Positions 48,054 to 57,007 of a stretch of 64,000 bases of DNA are shown here, in pieces. The position numbers and the translations under genes are program-made. The DNA is from Roseiarcus sp963770275 (GTDB lineage Bacteria; Pseudomonadota; Alphaproteobacteria; Rhizobiales; Beijerinckiaceae): NCBI GenBank assembly GCA_963770275.1, contig CAVYPD010000020.1, positions 1-64,000 on the forward strand, read 5' to 3'. Positions within the stretch are counted from its first letter, which is position 1; each line of letters starts with the position of its first letter. Below the pieces are notes generated by a model that saw nothing but the letters and a program-made list of their open reading frames with translations, was not told the DNA's origin and did no database searches.

Positions 48054-49313
48054 CTACGCCTTGCTCTTCTGATAGACGTCGACATAGACCGCCGCCAGCA
48101 GCACGAGGCCCTTCACCACCTGTTGCCAGAAGATCCCGATGCCGAGAATCGACATGCCGTTGTTCATCACGCCCATGAAAAACGCGCCGATGACGACGCC
48201 CATCACCTTTCCGACTCCGCCCGAGGCCGAGACGCCGCCGATGAAGCACGCAGCGATCACGTCGAGTTCGAAGGAATTGCCCGCGCTCGGCGTCGCCGAA
48301 TTGAGGCGCGCGGCGACAATCAGGCCCGCAAGTCCGGCAAGGACGCCCATGTTGACGAACGTCAGCAAGGTCAGTCGCTCGGTGCGGACGCCTGAAAGCT
48401 GGGCCGCCAGCCGGTTCCCACCCATCGCGTAGATGCGACGTCCGACGGTCATGCGGGTGGTGATGAACGTATAGAGGAGGATCAGCACCCCCATGATGAT
48501 GAGGACGTTGGGCAAGCCCTTGTTCGACGCGAGCAGATAACTGAACCCGATGGTCAGAATCGCGAAAATGGCGTTCTTGCCTATGAACAGCGCGAACGGC
48601 TCCGTCTCCATTGCCTGCGCGTTGTCCCGCATCCACCGGCGGGTGCTCGTGTAGATCAGCAAGATGGCCCCAGCCACCCCGATCAGCATCGAGAGCCAGA
48701 AGAACTGCGGTTGTCCTGGCGGCGCCTTGAGGATCCCGAAGTCGCTGAAGTCCGGAATGAAGCCGGCGCTGATCGATTGGAACCCCTTGGCGAACGGTCC
48801 GACGAACTGGCCCTGCAGCATGTTTCCGGTGAGCCCGCGGAAGATCAGCATGCCGGCGAGGGTTACGATGAAGGCCGGGATCTTGCTGTAGGCGATGAAA
48901 TAGCCCTGGCTAGCGCCGATAACGCCGCCCAGGATCAGCGCAAGCGGGATGACCAGTTGCCAGGGAAGCTTGACGTCGATGTCGGCCCAGGGAACATGAA
49001 ACCCCACCATCATGATCGCCGCGCAGCCGCCGACGAATCCAACGATCGAGCCGACGGAAAGATCGATGTTGCCCCCGACGATCACCAACAGCATGCCGAG
49101 CGCCATGATGACGATGTAGCTGTTCTGGAGGATGAGGTTGGTCACATTAACGCCGCGGAAGAGTACGCCGCCGGTGACGACCTCGAAGAACGCCATGATG
49201 AGAAGCAGGGAAACAAGTAGCCCGTAGTCGCGAAGATTGCTCTTCCAGAAACTTGCGTCGCCCGCCAACGGCTCAGCGGCGGGCACCCCGGTGATGATCG
49301 TTTCCGTGCTCAT
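48054..49313 (-). CDS. gguB: Sugar ABC transporter permease GguB-like
   Basis: Intact, 419 residues, about ten hydrophobic segments, BPD_transp_2 family (for example ALGMLLVIVGGNIDLSVGSI followed by VGFVGG; IPAFIVTLAGMLIFRGLTGN; ACFIGGVSASGGVGKVMGVV). This is the multiple-monosaccharide permease of the ChvE-GguA-GguB system. Its ATG overlaps the gguA stop by four bases. It is followed by araB, so arabinose is a plausible substrate, although ChvE-type importers also carry galactose, glucose and xylose. Confidence 0.9.
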   Translation of the reverse strand: MSTETIITGVPAAEPLAGDASFWKSNLRDYGLLVSLLLIMAFFEVVTGGVLFRGVNVTNLILQNSYIVIMALGMLLVIVGGNIDLSVGSIVGFVGGCAAIMMVGFHVPWADIDVKLPWQLVIPLALILGGVIGASQGYFIAYSKIPAFIVTLAGMLIFRGLTGNMLQGQFVGPFAKGFQSISAGFIPDFSDFGILKAPPGQPQFFWLSMLIGVAGAILLIYTSTRRWMRDNAQAMETEPFALFIGKNAIFAILTIGFSYLLASNKGLPNVLIIMGVLILLYTFITTRMTVGRRIYAMGGNRLAAQLSGVRTERLTLLTFVNMGVLAGLAGLIVAARLNSATPSAGNSFELDVIAACFIGGVSASGGVGKVMGVVIGAFFMGVMNNGMSILGIGIFWQQVVKGLVLLAAVYVDVYQKSKA

Positions 49314-50848
49314 GCCGCCGCAACCCCATATTGCTTCATGATCGAGGCCATGATCATCTCTTGAGTGGCGCCCTTCGCCGGCATTTCGTCGACGAACTTG
49401 CCCTCGTTCATGACGTAAATGCGGTCGCAGATGCCCAGCAATTCCGGCATTTCCGATGAAATGACGATGACGCCTTTTCCTGCCGCCGCCAGATCGTTGA
49501 TGATCGTATAGATCTCATATTTGGCGCCGACGTCGATGCCGCGCGTCGGCTCGTCGAGGATGAGCACCTTCGGCTGCGCGAACAGCCATTTGCTCAAGAC
49601 GACCTTCTGCTGATTGCCGCCCGAGAGATTGAGCGTCTTTTGAAAGATCCCCGAGGAGCGGATCTTGAGCAGGCTGCGATATTGTTGGGCGATCCGATTT
49701 TCCTGGTGCTTGTCGATCACGCCGCGCCAGGCGATGCCCGGCAGATTGGCGAGCGTGACGTTGTTCTTGATGTCCTCGCTCAAGACCAGTCCGAGACTCT
49801 TGCGGTCCTCGGTCACGTAGGCGATGCCGTTGGCGACAGCCTTCTGCACCGTCGAGACGTCGATCTCCTTGTCCTCCATGAGGGCGCGGCCGGTGATGTT
49901 TCGTCCGTAGGCGCGTCCGAAAATGCTCATGGCGAGCTCGGTGCGCCCGGCGCCCATCAATCCGGCGATGCCAACAACCTCGCCCCGGTTGACATGCAGG
50001 TCGACGCCCTTGATCACTTGGCGTCCGGCGTGGAGCGGGTGTTCGACGCGCCAGTTTTCGACCTCGAACAGGCGCTCGGCAATCTTGGGGACGCGCAGCG
50101 GATAACGATCGGACATCTCTCGTCCGACCATGCTCTTGATGATGCGGGCTTCGCTGATCGTCTCGCGGCGGCAGTCGATGGTCTCGACCGTCGCGCCGTC
50201 GCGCAGCACCGTGATCTGGTCGGCTACCTTGGCCAGTTCGTTGAGCTTGTGTGAAATGATGATCGAAGTGATGCCCTGAGTCCTGAACTCGACGAGCAAA
50301 CGCAGCAAAGCATCGCTGTCGGTTTCGTTGAGACTGGCGGTCGGCTCGTCGAGGATCAGCAGCTTCACCTTCTTGGCGAGCGCCTTGGCGATCTCGACAA
50401 GCTGCTGCTTGCCGATCCCCAGATTGGTGATGAGCGCGTTCGGCGATTCCTTGAGCCCGACCTTGCTCAGGAGGTCTCGCGTCCGGTTGAAGGCCACGCT
50501 CCAATCGATGACGCCCATTTTGGCCGGTTCGTTGCCGAGGAAGATATTCTCGGCGATCGACAGGAGCGGCACGAGCGCCAATTCCTGATGGATGATTATG
50601 ACGCCAAGATGCTCGCTGTCGGCGATGCGCGAAAAGCGGCGTTCCTGCCCCTGAAAGACGATCTGCCCTTCGTAAGAACCGTAAGGGTAAACCCCGCTCA
50701 GCACCTTCATCAAGGTCGACTTGCCGGCACCGTTCTCACCGCAGATCGCGTGAATCTCGCCTTCGCGGACCGACAGATTGACATCGCGCAGCGCGATGAC
50801 GCCGGGAAAAGTCTTTGTGATCCCCCTCATTTCCAGAATGGGAGTCAT
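49310..50848 (-). CDS. gguA: Sugar ABC transporter ATP-binding protein GguA-like
   Basis: Intact, 512 residues with two ABC modules, as in RbsA/MglA/GguA. Module 1: Walker A GENGAGKSTLMKVLSG, signature LGIGKQQLVEIAKALAKKVK, Walker B LLILDEPTASL. Module 2: degenerate Walker A GLMGAGRTELAMSIFG, LSGGNQQKVVLSKWLFAQPK, LILDEPTRGIDVG. The protein powers the ChvE-dependent importer at the inner membrane. Gene order chvE-gguA-gguB on the minus strand equals that in Agrobacterium. Confidence 0.92.
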   Translation of the reverse strand: MTPILEMRGITKTFPGVIALRDVNLSVREGEIHAICGENGAGKSTLMKVLSGVYPYGSYEGQIVFQGQERRFSRIADSEHLGVIIIHQELALVPLLSIAENIFLGNEPAKMGVIDWSVAFNRTRDLLSKVGLKESPNALITNLGIGKQQLVEIAKALAKKVKLLILDEPTASLNETDSDALLRLLVEFRTQGITSIIISHKLNELAKVADQITVLRDGATVETIDCRRETISEARIIKSMVGREMSDRYPLRVPKIAERLFEVENWRVEHPLHAGRQVIKGVDLHVNRGEVVGIAGLMGAGRTELAMSIFGRAYGRNITGRALMEDKEIDVSTVQKAVANGIAYVTEDRKSLGLVLSEDIKNNVTLANLPGIAWRGVIDKHQENRIAQQYRSLLKIRSSGIFQKTLNLSGGNQQKVVLSKWLFAQPKVLILDEPTRGIDVGAKYEIYTIINDLAAAGKGVIVISSEMPELLGICDRIYVMNEGKFVDEMPAKGATQEMIMASIMKQYGVAAA

Positions 50849-50984
50849 AACTCAAGGCTCGTCAGTTGCGGCAGGCGATTAGTCTGCCAGACCATGCAAT
50901 GTGAATGCCTCGGCCGGCAACGAAAAAGGGGCTTCAGCGCGCGAAAAGTTCGGCGCGAAGACCCTTAGTCGTCAGCGAGTCGGA

Positions 50985-52049
50985 TTACTTGAGCTGGTCA
51001 GCCTTGTAGTAGCCAGTGTCGACCAGCGCCTTCTGCCAGTTGGTGGAGTCGACCGTGACCGGGGTCAGCAGATAGGACGGCACGATCTTGACCTTGTTGT
51101 TGTAGGTCTTCGTATCGTTGATCTCCGGCTTGCCGCCGGAAACCACCGCATCAACCATGTTAGCGGCCACCTTGGCGAGATCGCGCGTGTCCTTGAAGAT
51201 CGTCGAATATTGCTCGTGGTTGATGATCGACTTGACCGAGGGGACTTCGGCGTCTTGCCCGGAGATGATCGGCATCGGCTGATCCGCTGTGCCGTAGCCG
51301 ACGCCCTTCAGCGCAGAGATGATGCCGATGCTGAGGCCGTCATAGGGCGAGAGGACTGCGTCCACGCGCTTCTGGGTGTAATTGGCGCTGAGGAGGTTGT
51401 CCATGCGCGCCTGAGCGACCTCCGCCTTCCAGCGAAGGGTTCCGACCTTGTCCATGCCCATCTGCTTCGACTGGACGACGAGCTTGCCGCTGTCGATGTA
51501 AGGCTGCAGGACCGACATTGCGCCATTATAAAAATAGAACGCGTTGGTGTCGTCGGGCGACCCGCCGAACAATTCGATGTTGAACGGACCGTTCTTGCCA
51601 GCGTCGAGGCCGAGGCCATGGACGATGCTGGTGGCCTGGAGCACGCCGACCTTGAAATTGTCGAAGGTCGCGTAATAGTCGACATTGGGCGAGCCGACGA
51701 TGAGACGGTCATAGGAAATGACCTTGATGCCAGCGTCGGCGGCTTTCTGCAGCGCGTTCGACAGCGTCGTGCCGTCGATGGCCGCGATCACCAGGACTTT
51801 ATCGCCCTTGGTGATCATGTTCTCAACCTGCGCGAGTTGATTGGGAATATCGTCATCGGCGTATTGCAGATCGGTCTTGTAGCCCTTGGCCTGCAGGGTC
51901 TTCACCATATTGTCGCCGTCAGCGATCCAGCGAGCTGACGTCTTGGTGGGCATGGCGATGCCGATCGTGCCCTTGTCCTGCGCGTACGCGACGCTTCCGG
52001 CAGTCAGGAGCCCGACCGCGACCGCGGCGGCCAGAGTTTTCAGATTCAT
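50985..52049 (-). CDS. chvE: Periplasmic sugar-binding protein ChvE-like
   Basis: Intact, 354 residues, with a clear signal peptide (LAAAVAVGLLTAGSVAYAQD) and the peripla_BP fold: GTIGIAMPTKTSARWIADGD, ENMITKGDKVLVIAAIDGTT, GIKVISYDRLIVGSPNVDYY. These match ChvE, which binds several aldoses in rhizobia and also interacts with chemosensors or VirA in Agrobacterium. Start ATG 52049, with GGGAGGA 6-10 bases before it. An upstream frame to 52148 exists but is not needed. Confidence 0.92.
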   Translation of the reverse strand: MNLKTLAAAVAVGLLTAGSVAYAQDKGTIGIAMPTKTSARWIADGDNMVKTLQAKGYKTDLQYADDDIPNQLAQVENMITKGDKVLVIAAIDGTTLSNALQKAADAGIKVISYDRLIVGSPNVDYYATFDNFKVGVLQATSIVHGLGLDAGKNGPFNIELFGGSPDDTNAFYFYNGAMSVLQPYIDSGKLVVQSKQMGMDKVGTLRWKAEVAQARMDNLLSANYTQKRVDAVLSPYDGLSIGIISALKGVGYGTADQPMPIISGQDAEVPSVKSIINHEQYSTIFKDTRDLAKVAANMVDAVVSGGKPEINDTKTYNNKVKIVPSYLLTPVTVDSTNWQKALVDTGYYKADQLK

Positions 52050-52232
52050 TCGTATTCCTCCCTTTGGAAACGCCACGCGAAAGCCTGGCGTCGTGTGCAG
52101 CACCATATCATCGATGGTTGGAGCTTTCCGAGTCCGGCGCAAGCCCACTTGCCAAAGGCTTTTTGCCTAAAAGCATTCTGAACTCAATAAGCAATCTAAC
52201 ATTATCGTTCTGAGTTCCGCGTTACCCGCGCC

Positions 52233-52345
52233 GACTAGTGGTTTTCGGTTCGTCGAGCACGATGAGGTCGGCGTTGCAGTGCATGGCTCGGCCGATTGCG
52301 ATGCCTTGGCGCTCGGCCCCGACAAATTGGCGACCGTCGACCAGT
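52233..52345 (-). pseudogene. Short ABC-ATPase fragment (signature to Walker B)
   Basis: Read on the minus strand: GRQFVGAERQGIAIGRAMHC, then NADLIVLDEPKTTSRRG. This corresponds to the signature and Walker B of a sugar-type ABC ATPase (family LSGGERQGIAIGRAM ... LIVLDEPTTAL). The signature LSGG is altered to FVGA and no Walker A or other domain surrounds it. A remnant of a second sugar transporter, probably FrcA/RbsA-like, upstream of chvE. Confidence 0.6.
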
Positions 52346-52572
52346 GACGCCGACGCCTCGGAAGGCGATCACGTCGTTGAGCATCCACTCTGACCTCCTT
52401 GCTGTCGTGAGGTCAGATTTGCATGCGCGATCAATGCCGGGCACGGGCTCGGTCGTGTCAGGCTCGATCGTGTGAAGAAGCTTGGAACCGAGCCAAATGA
52501 ACCAAGCCTGGTGGACCAGGAGTACGGCTTCCCTGCGGTTGAACTCGGACCCATCCGTCGTACGACATCCCG

Positions 52573-53782
52573 TCACAAGAATCGGCCAATCCCCCTTATC
52601 CAGTCGGCAGGAGTCACGCCTCGTTGTTGCCAATTGATCGACATCAGCGATGCGGCCATCGCGAAATAGAGGTTTGCGTAAAGCGTACGGGCCACCCTGG
52701 CAGCCATCGGTGGAAGAGCGAAACGCTCGGCGTCTGGCCATTGCCTAACCCATTGCCCGAGGTAAAACTCGACGACGACAGCCGCGCCCAGAAGAAAGCC
52801 CATGAGCCAGTATTGCCAGCCGAGGCTTGCGCCGCTGTGCCACACGCCAAAAAGTATAAATACTGTCATCGTCGCGACGGCGGACGACTGATAGCGCGAC
52901 AGCCACGTTGCACGTCGCATCAGAAAAGCGGCCAGCGGAAAGAAGACAATGTCCCTCATCCATTCCGACAAGGTCATGTGCCAGCGAGTGTACATTTCGG
53001 TGACGCTTTGAGACTTGTACGGCCGGTTGAAATTCTCCTTTACCGCAATACCCATCAGGCCGGCGGCGCCAATTGACACGTCATTCAGGCCTGAGAAGTT
53101 GGCGTACATATAGATATAAAATCCGATGATTGCTATAAGGACTTCGTATATTTTGTGCGTTCTATAGTCGATAATGAGCGCATCTGGGCTAAGTCTGCAA
53201 GAATACCCCAGAGATGACTACAACTTTCGCGGCACCTTTAAATATCCTTAGCAAGCAATCAATCACATCTTCTTTTTTATAAACTACACCTGCGTTGAAT
53301 GATCCTTCAAAATAGCTGTAGGGAGAAATCGGTCCGATAAGAAATGTCGGCGCAAAGAAACAATGCGCCATGTAATCTGGAAAAGACATCATTTTTATCT
53401 TTCGCTTACTAAGTTCCCACTCCACGTGCGCGCAACGGAACAACATATAGGAGAGCCCAACGAAGAACAGCAGGCCGGTTGTCTTGGCAAAGACGAGCCA
53501 AGCGATCGGAGGTACAAAGCCGAGTAGAAACAGATGACGGGATCGGGTTTGCGCAATGCGAAGCAATATCCAGAATACTGACAAAAATAGAATGTATAGC
53601 AACATCGAGAACGCGCCTGATTGCGTTCCCGTAAAGAATATTAGCCAAACAGCAGCAACGTTGATAATCGCGAAGACGGCGCTGCGAATTGCGCCGACCG
53701 GCATCAGGCGCGCGACAGCAGTCGCAATGCCAAAATAAAATAGGGCGACAAGCGCGGTGGTCGAAAAAAGCAGATCTGACAT
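52573..53782 (-). CDS. MBOAT-family O-acyltransferase (DltB/AlgI-like), one frameshift
   Basis: A polytopic membrane protein. The N-terminal frame starts MSDLLFSTTALVALFYFGIA and gives many hydrophobic helices plus FPDYMAHCFFAPTFLIGPIS, typical of the MBOAT core. It shifts at about 53195; the next frame continues LSPDALIIDYRTHKIYEVLI, MYANFSGLNDVSIGAAGLMG, then NFNRPYKSQSVTEMYTRWHM and the catalytic-His block FILFGVWHSGASLGWQYWLM. Corrected length is about 403 residues. The family moves acyl groups from a carrier or CoA to an acceptor; DltB uses carrier-protein thioesters. Its ATG is one base after the microprotein stop (TGATATG), so it is probably coupled to it. Confidence 0.85.
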
Positions 53783-53783
53783 A

Positions 53784-53897
53784 TCAAAATTGCGCGTACA
53801 GGACGCCGGCGTCCATATTAAGCGAAGAAATTCTGGCAAACAGACCAACTGACAGAAACGCCAGAAGGCAGAACAAAAGCAGAAGAAAAGAGCGCAT
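53784..53897 (-). CDS. 37-residue DltX-like single-helix microprotein ending in YAQF
   Basis: A tiny gene between the SGNH-like gene and the MBOAT gene. From ATG 53897, with AGAGG about 7 bases upstream, it encodes MRSFLLLLFCLLAFLSVG, then LFARISSLNMDAGVLYAQF and TGA. It has one hydrophobic helix (residues 3-20) preceded by Arg, so the C-terminus probably faces outward. The C-terminal GVLYAQF resembles the end of DltX, the roughly 50-residue dlt-operon protein whose conserved C-terminal Tyr (Y-x-x-F) is proposed to accept the acyl group from DltB. The stop lies one base from the MBOAT ATG. Everything visible fits; identity with DltX is inference from position, topology and the tail. Confidence 0.65.
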   Translation of the reverse strand: MRSFLLLLFCLLAFLSVGLFARISSLNMDAGVLYAQF

Positions 53898-53900
53898 TTG

Positions 53901-54998
53901 TCAGCCTCTGGTTTGCTGAAGCAACGTCTTGGAGCGCCGGACCAAAAACCTGCGCGCTTCGACGAGCTCCGTTCGAGTTAAAGTGTAAGTGATCGAAGTA
54001 GTTTTCTTTTATGCGATCAGCCGAGACATTTCCAAACATCATTTCGGTCGATGCGGCGATGACAGGAACTCCGAGCGCAAGCACTTGCCTCGATAACTCA
54101 ATCGGTTCTTGGCTGTGTTGCCATTGGCAGCTTCATAAATGCAAGGATGGCGCCATTCTCTTTCGCATAACGCTTTGATTGCGGGAAGATAAGCGGAGTT
54201 CGATTGATGTAAGCGGCCTGTCGGTCAAAATCACCCCGGCAGGAAGCGGGGCTCCTGGACTTATGATTATGGCTGGTTGTGGTTTGTCCGGGGAATCGTA
54301 GTGCGCAAAGGGGGCTCGAGGAGAGTTTTTATCTTCTTGGTACCCCTCATCGGGCGTGTAACTCCCTCGTCGTCTTTTCAAAGTCAGGAAAATCCTCCAT
54401 CGTTCGGTATCCTTGCCGCGTTAGCGATCCGGGACGAATGATGGAAGCCAGAGCGAGCCGCGGTCCGATCAGCGCCATTTCCGCGTAATTTGTGACGCGA
54501 GACTAGGGACTTTTGATATCCAGCCCTGGATCGGGCTGTCCGAGCGTGCGAATGTATTTTTCACCCGGATGGTTATCGATTTGAGGAATATCGGGATAGT
54601 TTATGATAACCAATCGCGCATGGCGATGTATGAAGAAGTCCTTGAGAAAGGTATAACTCAAATCGTAGCCATTAAATCTGGCGGCGATTGTTTCGGATTT
54701 CAAAGGCCCGTCTGGCCCTGCACGTCTTCGCGAAGGGCCGAGTGGTCGATCGCCGTCTAGCATTCTCGAATTGCCGAGGACGAGAATGTCGAGCGGTCCC
54801 GTCTCTTTGAGGACTTGCGTTCGTATGCCAGTCTGATGGGCCAACGCGCTTGGACATCACGAGATATCGCGTTTCGGGACTTACGACGAGCGCGGTCAAA
54901 ATTGGTGACAGTAAAATTGCAGCCAAGGCTGCAATCCAAACGACAAGGTGTCCCGTTCCCGAAAAGGCTGGCTGCATTGGCGGTGGTCGAAATTTCAT
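53901..54998 (-). CDS. DltD-like SGNH-type acyltransferase partner, several frameshifts
   Basis: From ATG 54998 a Pro-rich start precedes one transmembrane helix (GHLVVWIAALAAILLSPILT), so the rest is probably extracytoplasmic. In successive frames the minus strand gives KETGPLDILVLGNSRMLDG (block I; GNSR in place of GDS/GSS), IAARFNGYDLSYTFLKDFF, LVIINYPDIPQIDNH, YAEMALIGPRLALASIIRPG, AAYINRTPLIFPQSKRYAKE, FMKLPMATQP, LALGVPVIAASTEMMF, and the catalytic D-x-x-H segment NYFDHLHFNSNGARRSAQVF. At least five frame changes are needed. The conserved-tail frame stays open to 53818 and would overlap the microprotein, so I end it at the TGA 53901-53903. Either decayed or, like its neighbours, affected by sequencing indels. 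Confidence 0.65.
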
Positions 54999-55118
54999 GC
55001 CCTGCACTCCGAAGTCCCTGTCACTGAACGGTCACGACTTCACTTAAGCCTCAGCAATATCTAGCGAATTCCTACCGCCCCTGAGGCATATAGCTCGTAC
55101 ACCGAAAATTTAGTTGCG

Positions 55119-55147
55119 TTGTCCAACCTGATGTTGCTTATTATTAC
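55119..55147 (+). promoter_or_regulatory. Possible promoter in the divergent spacer before the fatty-acyl-AMP ligase gene
   Basis: TTGTCC (55119-55124) and TATTAC (55142-55147) are spaced by 17 bases in the AT-rich 254-bp spacer (54999-55252) between the divergent halves of the acylation locus. Both boxes match the consensus at four of six positions. A shared regulator would act here, but I see no clear operator. Confidence 0.25.
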
Positions 55148-55252
55148 GACCATAACGAGACGTCGGCAAGGGCAACTTTCAAGGGCAGCGTTAGTCCCCG
55201 CTTACGAGCCGCATGCTAACGCTAACAGCAGCAAATCTTTGGACTTCGACGA

Positions 55253-56991
55253 ATGAGTGAACGTTATTTAACAATGCGGGATTTGCTGAACGATAGGGTT
55301 CGGCAAAGCGAAAAAGATCTCTGTTATACGTTTCTCGTCTGGATTCGAAGTTCGAAATCAGTGGGATTATTCGGATCTCTATCGTGAGGTCGCCAAGGTT
55401 GGCGCGCATCTCCGGAAGATCGGATCAACTGGCAAACGAGCTCTGCTAGTTTATCCGCAAGGTCCCGATTTTATGGCGGCCTTTTTGGCCTGCCTGTCTC
55501 GGAACGTGGTGGCGGTCCCCGTGCCGGCTCCTGAGACTTGGAATCTTCTTCGCACGATGCCCCGCCTAAGGGCGGTTGCTGAGGACGCTGACGCCGCCTT
55601 CGTCCTGACGACCCGCAAGATTTTCAACATGGCCTCGGCCAGCGGCAGTAGCCTCTGGGACTTCGAGGGCACGCCTTGGGTCGTGACCGACGAACTCGAG
55701 GAAGGCGACAACGACTTGGGCGCCGAACCGATTGACGCGACGGCGCCAGCCTATTTTCAGTATACCTCAGGATCTACCAGTTCGCCGTCGGGGGTGGTTA
55801 TAACGCATCAAAACCTGATGCACCATCTTGGCGCCTTGCATAAGTCATGCGGCTATGGCGGCGGCGTGACCGTAACATGGATGCCTCATTTTCACGACTA
55901 CGGCCTGGTGCAGGGCCTGTTGCAGCCGTTGTTCAGTGGCGATCCGTGTTATTTCATGTCCCCGTTGTCGTTCCTGAAACGGCCGTCACACTGGCTCGGG
56001 GCGATCTCCAAATACGGCGGTACGCATTCTCAGGCGCCGAATTTCGCCTATGAGCATTGCATTCGCCGAGTAAGCCCCGAGGAACGCGCGGGCTTAAACC
56101 TCGCCAGCTGGAAAGCTGCTGGAAATGCGGCAGAGCCCATCAACCCAGAGGTGTTGGAGAAATTTATCGAGACGTTCGAGCCGTGCGGTTTTCGGAGAGC
56201 CGCCTCCGCGCCAGCTTACGGGCTTGCCGAGGCGACGTTGCTCGTTTCATCAACACGACTTAACTCTGGACCGCGCGTTCTCGAGTTGGACGCCGATGCT
56301 GTCTTTGATGGGCGCGTGACCCCTGTCGAGACCGGCGGCGTGGGCCGAAAGGTTGTCAGTTGCGGTGAACTGGTGGGCGACACCAAAGTCGCCATCGTCA
56401 ATCCAGAAACTCTAACCCAGTGCCGAGGTGACGAGATCGGGGAAATCTGGGTGTCGGATCGCGCGGTGGCTGCCGGATATTGGAATCAGCCGGTCAAGTC
56501 TCAGGAGATATTCGAAGCATTCTTAAAAGATACCGAAGAAGGACCTTGGCTTGCGGACCGGGGATCTGGGTTTTCTGCAGAATGGAGAGCTTTTTGTTTC
56601 AGGCCGGCTCAAGGACATGATCATCATCCGCGGGGCGAACTATGCTCCTCAGGACATCGAGTGGGTTTCTCAAAAGTGCCATCCGGCGGTGGAAACCGCG
56701 GAGAGCGCCGCGTTCCCGCTGACGATCGACGGAGAGGAGAGCCTCGGCGTCGTTCAGGAGTTGAACCGAAAAGACCATCCGTCGACTATTGAGTTCGAAG
56801 AGGTCGCCGCCAAGATACGTGAGCAGATCTCTTTGGAATTCGAGGTTCGCGCGTACGCGGTCGCACTCGTCAGGCGGAATACAATCCCGAAGACATCAAG
56901 CGGGAAAATACAGCGGCGAGCGTGCCGCGCGGCGCTGTTGGACGGCAGTCTTGAGACACTCTTTGTGCTGAACGACGGCCCGCTGTCCTAA
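55253..56991 (+). CDS. Fatty-acyl-AMP ligase (FAAL), two frameshifts
   Basis: An ANL-superfamily adenylating enzyme that activates a fatty acid as acyl-AMP for loading onto a carrier protein. From ATG 55253: RYLTMRDLLNDRVRQSEKDL, a shift at about 55352, then YSDLYREVAKVGAHLRKIGS. The core motifs are YFQYTSGSTSSPSGVVITHQ (P-loop-like), WMPHFHDYGLVQGLLQPLF (typical FAAL HDMGL region), and AYGLAEATLLVSS. A second shift near 56560 leads to RTGDLGFLQNGELFVSGRLK with DMIIIRGANYAPQDIE, which is FAAL-like, and the C-terminal KTSSGKIQRRACR with the catalytic Lys. Corrected length is about 579 residues, the usual FAAL size. First gene of a FAAL-dehydrogenase-ACP operon. Confidence 0.88.
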
Positions 56992-57007
56992 TTTATTGGA
57001 ATTGGAC

